From SAR324 cluster bacterium (GTDB taxonomy: Bacteria; SAR324; XYD2-FULL-50-16): DNA of 21,199 bases. Below are positions 14,671 to 21,199 of this stretch, one piece after another; the stretch's first letter is position 1; each line of letters opens with the position of its first letter. The stretch is from positions 3,798 to 24,996 of the forward strand of contig NVSR01000027.1 in assembly GCA_002401295.1 (NCBI GenBank), written 5' to 3'. The notes under the pieces were generated by a model that was given only the letters and a program-made list of their open reading frames with translations, was not told the DNA's origin and made no database searches. Made by a program: the position numbers and the translations under genes.

Positions 14671-15867
14671 TTATAAACGTTCCAGCAATATCTCCTTCAG
14701 CTCCTGAGTTGTTAGAACTAATGGATTGGTCTTCATACTATTGCCACCACTTTCTGCAATAATCTGGTCTACATCCGCAGCAGTCATTGCATAGTGACTC
14801 AACTTTGGTATTTCCAGTATTTCCGTCCAACTCCACAGAGTTTTTTCCAATGCCGTGAGAGCGGACTGTTGATCCATTTCCAATTGATGGGACAACAATC
14901 TTCCGACCTGTGCATAGCGGTTAAGGGCAATAGCGTCAGGCTGGCGCTCTTTGAGGGCAGCAATGTTTGTTTTGGTGACAGCAGCCAGGGTAGTGCCGCA
15001 AGCGACTCCGTGGGGGATGGAAAAGTGGGCTCCCAGAGCGGCTGCGATGCCGTGAACCGCGCCTAAGCCGGTTTGTGCAAGACAGATTCCTGAAATCATC
15101 GACGCATAGGCGAGATATTCAGGCCCTGCCAAATCAGCTTCTGAGTTTTTGCTGAAGCCCAGCAAGAAGTATTCAATGCCACTCAGAGCCAAGGCATCGG
15201 TGATGGGATTGCTGCGAGGTGACGTATAGGACTCCAGGAGCTGGGTAAAGGCATCCATGGCATTGGCGACCAACTGAGGTCTGGGACAACTAGCTAACAG
15301 GTCAGGGTCAACAATCGCCACTTGTGCCGTCAATTGTTCATCCCGAAAGGATTTCTTAAAGCCCTTTTCGCTGCAGCTCAACACGGCATTTTTAGTCATC
15401 TCGCTACCCGTGCCGGCGGTGGTGGGTACGGCGATATAGGGTAACGAAGGCCCCACAAAGGTAACACCCCGCCCTACTCCCTCCAAGTGATCCATGACTG
15501 AGTTTCCTTGAGGCAATAATCCAGCGATAGCTTTTGCCGCATCCAATGGACTACCGCCACCGATACCAACGACTACCTTGAAATTGGCCTTTTTATGCTT
15601 TGCTACCGCTTGGTCAATCCACTCGGGAGAAGGCTCCCCCGGAATACGGATCAAGGACCAGCTGATGCCCAAGTTTTTCAATTCACTCTGCAACACACCC
15701 CAATGGGAACGATCAGTAAAGGAACTGCCTCCGGTCACAATCAGAACCTGATCACCGTAACCGGCGATCTCCGAAGCCAGTCGAGAGAACTCTCCGGCCC
15801 CAAACAAGATACGCGGCAGACGGGAGATGGAAAAACAACTGAGGGGCATAGGAGTAACTGTGGACAT
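14671..15867 (-). CDS. Iron-containing alcohol dehydrogenase
   Basis: 398 aa from the ATG at 15867 (numbering below is from a GTG two codons earlier). Family III (iron-type) dehydrogenase: LPRILFGAGEF at 19-29, the dinucleotide loop GGGSPLDAAK at 105-114, AVPTTAGTGSEMT at 148-160, and the metal site: Asp207 in MDAFTQLLES, His274 in AVHGIAAALG and His288 in IPHGVACG. The second usual ligand His is Gln211 here; a DAFTQ version is common in part of the family and does not by itself mean loss of activity. It should reduce aldehydes or oxidise alcohols with NAD(P)H; the substrate is unknown. The in-frame GTG at 15873 overlaps the AAGGTG ribosome site, so the ATG is preferred. Its base composition is visibly GC-richer than the envelope operon beside it. 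A decayed copy of its 5' end lies just upstream. Confidence 0.93.
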   Translation of the reverse strand: MSTVTPMPLSCFSISRLPRILFGAGEFSRLASEIAGYGDQVLIVTGGSSFTDRSHWGVLQSELKNLGISWSLIRIPGEPSPEWIDQAVAKHKKANFKVVVGIGGGSPLDAAKAIAGLLPQGNSVMDHLEGVGRGVTFVGPSLPYIAVPTTAGTGSEMTKNAVLSCSEKGFKKSFRDEQLTAQVAIVDPDLLASCPRPQLVANAMDAFTQLLESYTSPRSNPITDALALSGIEYFLLGFSKNSEADLAGPEYLAYASMISGICLAQTGLGAVHGIAAALGAHFSIPHGVACGTTLAAVTKTNIAALKERQPDAIALNRYAQVGRLLSHQLEMDQQSALTALEKTLWSWTEILEIPKLSHYAMTAADVDQIIAESGGNSMKTNPLVLTTQELKEILLERL

Positions 15868-15873
15868 GGTCAC

Positions 15874-16168
15874 CTTTTAAACTAGTAAATAGTACTTTGA
15901 ACTAAATATTACAAAAAAGTAGCAATCGACTCCTAAAAGAGAAGATCTTTCCCTTATGAGCTATTATGAAGGGGAGCTACCACTTGATCAATTCACTCGG
16001 AAGAGGGCTCCCCCGGAAAACGGTTGAGGGAGATAGGAATAACTGTGGACACGCCCGCCTATCCAACTAATTAGACTCAGAGCGTGACGATATAATTCCA
16101 GGGTTCTTTGTCTTGGTACAACACAATGAGCAAGAGCAGCGGTAATTTGGCTTTCAGTAGGTAGGTTT
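15874..16168. other. Intergenic region around the dehydrogenase remnant
   Basis: Apart from the remnant above, no gene is recognised. It should contain the dehydrogenase promoter and the end of the envelope operon; no clear terminator hairpin found. Confidence 0.4.
15981..16057 (-). pseudogene. Decayed, internally deleted copy of the dehydrogenase 5' end
   Basis: 15981-16023 matches 15608-15650 (coding region around residues 75-88) with 6 differences in 43 bases. Directly after it, 16024-16057 matches 15841-15874 (first codons and ribosome site) with about 6 differences in 34. About 190 bp between the two parts is missing, with TGAGGG at the junction in both. The copy lies in the same orientation as the intact gene, immediately upstream. 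It encodes nothing functional. Confidence 0.85.
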
Positions 16169-17245
16169 TTAGTAAATCATTCCCATGGGTATTTTCAAGG
16201 TAACTACAACTTTTCCATCAGGTAAAGTTACAGTATCAACAGTATCAACGATTCCCATGGGAATGCGTCCGGAAACAGAACTTTCGTAGGTGGATTCCAT
16301 GATTTCTTTATTATCCTCTGTCAGGATCAACCGGATGTGCTCGCTCATATTAACCTTTTTTAGAAGTCCCAAAATGGAAGCTTTGGCCCTTAATTCAGCA
16401 CTCCTCACTCTCCGGCCCACTCCCACGGCATAGACGACCTTTTCCGCAAGATCTACGCAGCCATATTGATTCCTAATAGAACAGGATTTAGTGAATTTTC
16501 TCAATCCGCAAGTAACGGGTGTGGATGAACCACAATATCTATTATTTTCCGTATTTTGCAGTTGAACAAACTGACTATATTCTTGCCCTGCATCAAAGAC
16601 AAATACTTCCGTCCAATCCTGATAACCTTCTTTTTTCACTCGAATCCTGTGGGTTCCCGGTTGAGTTTTAAAGGCCCTCAATGGTGTAATTCCCACATTT
16701 TTCCCATCAAAATAGACAGTGGCCCCCCCTGGTTGGCTATCAATGAAAGAGGTTCCAAAGTTTTGTTTTCTTTTTCCGCCAGTACATTCGCTAAGTAAGA
16801 GGTCGCCATAATACTTGCACAAGTCACCTTCTAGATCCCTTCTGGCCGTATAGATCGCTAATAGTATGGCCTCTTTTAAGCCTCTAAAACCCTTCTGATT
16901 AGATTCGGCAATACCACTGCTACCCTTTGTACTGTTTTGAGCTATTAAGTTCACGGAAACCGTAGAGTCCTCAGACTTCCTTGAAACAGAGACACCATAA
17001 GTACAAACAGTTGAGTCATAAGGAATGCCAAAAAGAGGCACTTCGATAATGGGTTGGTAAAATTGAGATACAATCGTCGCTACCACATCATGCACGACTG
17101 CTTTGCTAAAACCTCCCGTACTATTAATCAACAAATAGCATTCACCTTCTTGAGGTGATTTCATCTTTTCGTTGCCATAGGTGGATGGGATCAATCCTCC
17201 CAAAAAAAACACTCCCACTAATATTGCCCTGATCACTTTATTCAT
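16169..17245 (-). CDS. Exported PEGA-domain protein with LPP20-like C-terminus
   Basis: 358 aa from the ATG at 17245; GGAG lies seven bases upstream and a signal peptide follows (MNKVIRAILVGVFFLGGLIP, cut near STYG). An upstream in-frame extension to 17380 overlaps the preceding gene and would bury the signal, so I reject it. Residues 35-155 are an unrecognised periplasmic domain with several Cys. Residues 167-230 form a PEGA domain (SFIDSQPGGATVYFDGKNVG, then ITPLRAFKTQPGTHRIRVKK-EGY), a surface-layer or wall-associated beta domain. From about 270, YAVGVGRRVRSAELRAKASILGLL is like the repeat helix of LPP20/LPP-type lipoproteins. It starts 22 bp after the large lipoprotein gene, so the two are probably one operon and may form an envelope complex. 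Function unknown. Confidence 0.82.
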   Translation of the reverse strand: MNKVIRAILVGVFFLGGLIPSTYGNEKMKSPQEGECYLLINSTGGFSKAVVHDVVATIVSQFYQPIIEVPLFGIPYDSTVCTYGVSVSRKSEDSTVSVNLIAQNSTKGSSGIAESNQKGFRGLKEAILLAIYTARRDLEGDLCKYYGDLLLSECTGGKRKQNFGTSFIDSQPGGATVYFDGKNVGITPLRAFKTQPGTHRIRVKKEGYQDWTEVFVFDAGQEYSQFVQLQNTENNRYCGSSTPVTCGLRKFTKSCSIRNQYGCVDLAEKVVYAVGVGRRVRSAELRAKASILGLLKKVNMSEHIRLILTEDNKEIMESTYESSVSGRIPMGIVDTVDTVTLPDGKVVVTLKIPMGMIY

Positions 17246-17267
17246 AGGTAGCTCCAATTTTGTTGTT

Positions 17268-20200
17268 TTATAGACTGGCACGAGATTCCATAATACCTTT
17301 TGTATCTGACTGGATTGCCATAGAGCATTCATCAATTTCCTTCTCTGGCAGATTATAGGGGAGCCATATTTCCTTATCAATTTTCCTTGAAATATTCTTT
17401 CTTAAATTCTGACTCCATGTTTTTTGATCATTTCGGGCTCTAGCAGTTCTACCAATCTCATAGTTTCTCTGATAATAAGATTTGCGATAGTCTTTCCAGC
17501 CCCTATTTTCCTGTTCAATTATACCATTGGTATATTTTTCCACGAATCTATAAAAAGGACTTTGTGCTTTTGGCTGTTTGCCTATTCTTTGTTTTGCTGC
17601 ATTGAAGGCTTGAACATCGTCACTTGTGCCGTCAGGAGAGGTATCTAAATAACAAACCTTTGAGAAATTTTCCCTGTCCTTTTTAGGAAAAATAACCTCC
17701 ACCATCACTGGCTTCTCATTGAACAAGATTTTAAGGTTTAAATTTAACAGCAAGGGAACATATTCTGATTCTTTTTCATCCTTAATAGGTTGATTTTCAT
17801 AATAGCTACCAACAATATCTATCCTTTTTATCTTAGAGAGATTCAACTGTTTGCTTCGAGACTGCTGGCCGTTCACTTCTCTCGTTCCCTGATCATTTTC
17901 TTGAAAGGAGGTAAATGAAAGCTGCTCTATCCACTCTTTTTTGCGGGCTTCAAGAGCTTCCGTCACTGCTCGTAGAAGTGCTGTATCGGCTTTTTTGTAT
18001 AATTTGATTTGATTGGGATTTTGGATCTCCTCCCGGACTGATTTGAAATAATGAAAGTCTCTACGAGAGGCTAAACTCGATTGAGATTCTTCCAGTTCTC
18101 CAATTAACCTCGTAAAGTTGTCATAGTCTATCCTCAACTGCTTTCTTTTTTCAGATATTTTTGACAGTGAGTTGAGCAATTCTTCTATTTGAGTGGCTAC
18201 AATCTCCTTTCTTATTTTCAGGTTTTGCTTCTTCTGCTCTATTTTTGTTCTATGAAGCATGATGTTTTTTCTAGTTCCAATCCTTGACTTCTGGTTTGTT
18301 TTCCAGGCACTCCGCACTGCGTCCTTGATCAGATGTTTGAACTCTTTATTGATCTCATCATTAATCGTGTCTTCATTGATCTCTACCAGCTTTGAGTAAG
18401 GAGGAACCTCAGTTGTAGATGCTAGCGGACCTTTAAGACAGGATTTAACTTGAAAAGCTACTCGTTGTTTGTGTAGGAACCTTCTCAATTTCTCTTTGTC
18501 ACCGCCACTAATTTTATCTCCACCGATTCTAAAATGAAAAAAGAAATGTTCCACCGCACCTTGTTTTTCTGAATGATATTCAATTTGCCGAAAATTTCGT
18601 TGTTTCAAATGATTTGAAACTTCCTCTACAATGCCCATGCTCAGCTCTACTGTAATATCACTGAAGCAGTCACTTTCTTCAATAGAGTTAGGTGTAAGGT
18701 TTGAAGTTACCTGCCTATTTGTCAATTCGATGCTGTTGTATACCAGGTTCGAAGCAAACTTAGAAATTGCAATTTTTTGGGCCATTTCTCTATAATCATC
18801 AACGCTCTTCACATTCTCAAAAAAGATGTTTGTTTTTTTAGAAACGCGAATTACAGTCTCCCATGGATAATTGGCAATAATACTCTCAAAAATACCACCT
18901 TGGTGATCCAGGAGCTCAGTTGTGATATCATGCATCCCATTAGAAATTTGTTTCTTTAGATTATTCGCATTCAGGTATATTATATTTAGTTTTGCAATTT
19001 CACTGCGTAATTTTCCCGTCTTTTTAGTTAAACTCCGGGCGACCCCAGCATTGAATGCTTCCTGTTTATTGAAGTAGATATTATTAAGAATATTATTTTT
19101 AAACTCATAATGGTTCCACATGGCCTTATAGAGATTTTTTTCTTTTCGCGGCGATGAGATGGACAGCATAGAGTAAAAAAATCTTTGATCATTGCTGTAG
19201 GTTCTTTCAAAATCAAATAGATATGGTACTTCAGATAAAGGTTCTACCTCTTCATTCAGGAGATGGTCCCAGTTGACAGGCTGATAGTCATTTTTTTTCA
19301 AGACCTTAAATTTCCCTTTACGAATATCCGTGAATGATAAAAAGCTCTGCCCAGTCTCTGGTAGAACCCACTGGTAGGACTCTTGATCCAAGATTCCTCC
19401 TTTGGAGGCGAGTGGAATATTCTTTGAGGTGCCATCTTTTTTTGCGGGTATCATTAAGGTATATTGTTTATTGCGTAAATCTTTTAATTCAATGAACTCC
19501 TCAAAAGTACCATCCTCCTGAATTCTTGGAAAAATAGACAATTTCATCACATTTTCCTTCTGAGGAAAAGCTGAGGCTTCCTGAATAGTAACCTTATCCA
19601 TTTCTGATAATTTTCCATTTAGGAAACAGTTCAAAGGGTTTAGAATACCACTTTTAAACTCTAAATCATTCATAGCCTCAATGCCTTTTTGAGACAGGTC
19701 CCCCAGATTCTCTCTTTGCTTGCTCTTTTGTTCCTTCAAAGAAAGCATTCTTATTATATTAATTTGATTTAGCTTCTGCTGTTTTTTGATCTTTTCATCT
19801 GAATTGATGTTTTGCGTATATACAACGTTACATTTTTCTTTGCCGAAGCTTCTCCAATGCTCTCTGAATTTCGTCTGATTAAAATTAACAAGACTTTCCC
19901 CCTTCGAAATTCCCCAGATTGTTAATAGATTCTCGATTGTAGCCTCAGTGATCGCAAATTGATCTTGATTTATGCTATATAATTCATCATTCAAATCTTT
20001 GATTTTATTCCTAAAACTTGACATTCTAGCATCTATGGAATCAGAAAGTTTCTTCAAATCTGTTCGTGATCCATGGTAGTTTAAATATTGTGCTTGAGTG
20101 AAATCAACACCTAGTTCTCTGACCTCACTTTCATACTGTTCAAAATCGTGACTGATCAAATTTAAACCACTAATTTTTTCTTTATTCTGTAGAAGTATTT

Positions 20201-20510
20201 TATTTTTTTCATAGATTTTCTTTTCATTACTTTCAAGTATCTTCTTCTTCTCAGCTATCTCATCATTTTGCTTCTGAATCTTTTCATTCTTCTTCTGAAT
20301 CTTTTCATTCTTCTTTGTTAAAATGATCGCTATTTTATTCGCGGCATCAGGAATTTCCGAGCTGTTTTCAAAATTTTCACTATTACAGGCTTCATTTTTT
20401 TCAATATTATTAATGCATTGTTTAACATATTTAGCTTCAATTCCACAGCCAGATAGGAGGAGAATCAAGGGCACTATTACAAAAATAGGCTTCTTAAAGT
20501 AGATTGACAT
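17268..20510 (-). CDS. Large coiled-coil lipoprotein of unknown function
   Basis: 1080 aa from the ATG at 20510, chosen because AAGGA lies six bases upstream and the signal MSIYFKKPIFVIVPLILLLS follows. The lipobox LSGC places the lipidated Cys at 22; Gly at +2 favours the outer membrane. Residues about 60-120 are a Lys/Glu/Asn coiled coil with heptads (KNEKIQK repeated). Around 750-825 a second coiled coil follows (KIEQKKQNLKIRKEIVATQI...). Between and after are soluble segments with no domain I recognise; the C-terminal part has WKDYRKSYYQRNYEIGRTARA. An upstream in-frame ATG at 20558 would add 16 residues before the signal. Tight linkage to the PEGA gene suggests a shared envelope role. 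Low GC compared with the dehydrogenase suggests separate origin. Real gene, function not assignable. Confidence 0.82.
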   Translation of the reverse strand: MSIYFKKPIFVIVPLILLLSGCGIEAKYVKQCINNIEKNEACNSENFENSSEIPDAANKIAIILTKKNEKIQKKNEKIQKQNDEIAEKKKILESNEKKIYEKNKILLQNKEKISGLNLISHDFEQYESEVRELGVDFTQAQYLNYHGSRTDLKKLSDSIDARMSSFRNKIKDLNDELYSINQDQFAITEATIENLLTIWGISKGESLVNFNQTKFREHWRSFGKEKCNVVYTQNINSDEKIKKQQKLNQINIIRMLSLKEQKSKQRENLGDLSQKGIEAMNDLEFKSGILNPLNCFLNGKLSEMDKVTIQEASAFPQKENVMKLSIFPRIQEDGTFEEFIELKDLRNKQYTLMIPAKKDGTSKNIPLASKGGILDQESYQWVLPETGQSFLSFTDIRKGKFKVLKKNDYQPVNWDHLLNEEVEPLSEVPYLFDFERTYSNDQRFFYSMLSISSPRKEKNLYKAMWNHYEFKNNILNNIYFNKQEAFNAGVARSLTKKTGKLRSEIAKLNIIYLNANNLKKQISNGMHDITTELLDHQGGIFESIIANYPWETVIRVSKKTNIFFENVKSVDDYREMAQKIAISKFASNLVYNSIELTNRQVTSNLTPNSIEESDCFSDITVELSMGIVEEVSNHLKQRNFRQIEYHSEKQGAVEHFFFHFRIGGDKISGGDKEKLRRFLHKQRVAFQVKSCLKGPLASTTEVPPYSKLVEINEDTINDEINKEFKHLIKDAVRSAWKTNQKSRIGTRKNIMLHRTKIEQKKQNLKIRKEIVATQIEELLNSLSKISEKRKQLRIDYDNFTRLIGELEESQSSLASRRDFHYFKSVREEIQNPNQIKLYKKADTALLRAVTEALEARKKEWIEQLSFTSFQENDQGTREVNGQQSRSKQLNLSKIKRIDIVGSYYENQPIKDEKESEYVPLLLNLNLKILFNEKPVMVEVIFPKKDRENFSKVCYLDTSPDGTSDDVQAFNAAKQRIGKQPKAQSPFYRFVEKYTNGIIEQENRGWKDYRKSYYQRNYEIGRTARARNDQKTWSQNLRKNISRKIDKEIWLPYNLPEKEIDECSMAIQSDTKGIMESRASL
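20271..20312 (-). repeat. Perfect 21-bp tandem duplication in the coiled coil
   Basis: cttctgaatcttttcattctt occurs twice in a row, with part of a third. Each unit encodes one heptad (KNEKIQK). Perfect identity points to a recent slippage event; copy number may vary between strains. Confidence 0.85.
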
Positions 20511-21093
20511 TTTTATCCTTCTAATAATTTTATCTATATCCATAGAGTAGCAAAACATAAAGACTACATAGCTTTAAATGAAAGCACTTCAACTAGTGAC
20601 AGATCAAACTACTGTTTTTAATTAAATATAAATAGTTCCTCCATAAGAATGAATGTCCTTGATTCTTTTCTTCTTTATTCTAATGCTACTCTTGTTAACA
20701 CAAGATAAAGATAATTCACAAGTATAATTACATAAAAACAACTAATTCAATATATTGATTTAGTTGAGCATGACACCAGCCATAGTGGAAATTATGTCTT
20801 CCTAAACCTCTCTACCCCAGTAGGTTATGCTGGCCTCAATCGTTCTAGTACGATGGAGCTATACTACGCAAAACATTCCTATTAACACAGTGACTTCCCG
20901 CATTAGCGGGTAAAGCAGGCCCCACGAGTGATGTCCGTACTTACTCAACCCAAAGGGCATCATCCAGACCGGAGTGCTCTGATGTTTAAAAAGCAGATGA
21001 ATTTGAGCCAGGAATCCCGCTAGTTTTACCTGATAGATCTGACAGGGTTTACGGTCACGAAGGGTATGATCCACAAAGTTGGAAGGGGTCGGT
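20511..21093. other. Intergenic region at the right end, no convincing gene
   Basis: The first 250 bases are very AT-rich and should hold the promoter of the lipoprotein operon, without clear boxes. At 20791-20803 ATTATGTCTTCC recalls the ACATAAT family. A stem (about 20836-20857, ATCGT/ACGAT extended by CTC/GAG) lacks a T-run. An 88-codon frame on the minus strand (20859-21125) has no recognisable domain, and the plus strand there also reads protein-like (LTQPKGHHPDRSALMFKK) but with stops; it may be a decayed gene or mobile-element remnant. Confidence 0.4.
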
Positions 21094-21199
21094 TCTAATG
21101 GATTTGGAAGAAAAAAACATCTCATTCTGTTAATATTTTAACGAATTAAATATTTGAATTATATTGTTTTCTCCTCTCAGTGAGGCCGCCACGTAGGGC
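21094..21199. repeat. Dispersed ~100-bp repeat with GC hairpin, copy 2 (cut by window edge)
   Basis: Starts TAATGGATTTGGAAGAAAA and runs to CTCAGTGAGGCCGCCACG at the edge, matching copy 1 (14514-14616) in order and orientation. The right arm of the GCCGCC/GGCGGC hairpin lies beyond the window. About 6.6 kb separates the copies. Confidence 0.75.

Noticed and set aside
17246..17380. 45-residue N-terminal extension of the PEGA protein
   Set aside because: It overlaps the end of the lipoprotein gene and would place the signal peptide internally; the ATG at 17245 has a good ribosome site.
20859..21125. 88-codon minus-strand frame at the right end
   Set aside because: No domain recognised, overlaps the dispersed repeat, and the opposite strand looks equally protein-like with stops; possibly debris.
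1..21199. CRISPR array or rRNA genes
   Set aside because: No regularly spaced 24-40-bp repeats with unique spacers and no rRNA signature seen on either strand.

Overview
The window looks like an accessory, repeat-rich stretch of a fairly AT-rich Gram-negative chromosome. A lipobox lipoprotein, a small outer-membrane barrel candidate and periplasmic PEGA-type proteins argue for a diderm. The mix of a Wolinella-type sulfur-carrier methionine pathway, a BrnTA module, a large SIR2 protein, an IS4-family element and a group II intron fits a proteobacterium in the broad sense. I cannot name the lineage from sequence alone. Most genes lie on the minus strand.

Left end (1-860, minus): a sulfur-carrier gene (HcyS-like, ending GGG-AQ) runs directly into metY (O-acetylhomoserine sulfhydrylase), which leaves the window. 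The HcyS stop and the MetY start are adjacent, so this is the start of a protein-thiocarboxylate homocysteine operon. Upstream lies a 29-bp imperfect palindrome that resembles an Rrf2/IscR operator. Then 860-1930 holds a decayed coding remnant, a small two-helix membrane protein and a perfect 17-bp-stem hairpin.

Defence/TA block (1931-7542, minus): a 1359-aa protein with an N-terminal SIR2-like NADase-type domain and a long helical C-terminal part (candidate solo anti-phage protein), a small winged-helix LexA-type DNA-binding protein, and a BrnT/BrnA toxin-antitoxin pair with a 15-bp palindrome just before brnT.

Mobile block (7543-14670): a homocysteine S-methyltransferase gene (+) whose stop codon lies inside the outer terminal repeat of an IS4-family element; the IS itself, whose transposase carries one in-frame TGA; an AraC-family regulator convergent with a small outer-membrane protein; and a complete-looking group II intron (minus) with its maturase and a well-formed domain V/VI. 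A recurring palindromic word, GGACATAATAC, occurs beside the methyltransferase, at both IS ends and just outside the intron's 5' end.

Right block (14671-21199, minus): an iron-containing alcohol dehydrogenase with a decayed, internally deleted copy of its own 5' end beside it, then a two-gene envelope operon of unknown function (a 1080-aa coiled-coil lipoprotein and a 358-aa exported PEGA protein). A roughly 100-bp repeat ending in a GCCGCC/GGCGGC hairpin lies at 14.5-14.6 kb and again at the right edge, bracketing this block.

The most distinctive content is the HcyS-MetY start with its palindrome, the large SIR2 protein, the lipoprotein-PEGA pair, and the ACATAAT palindromes associated with both mobile elements.
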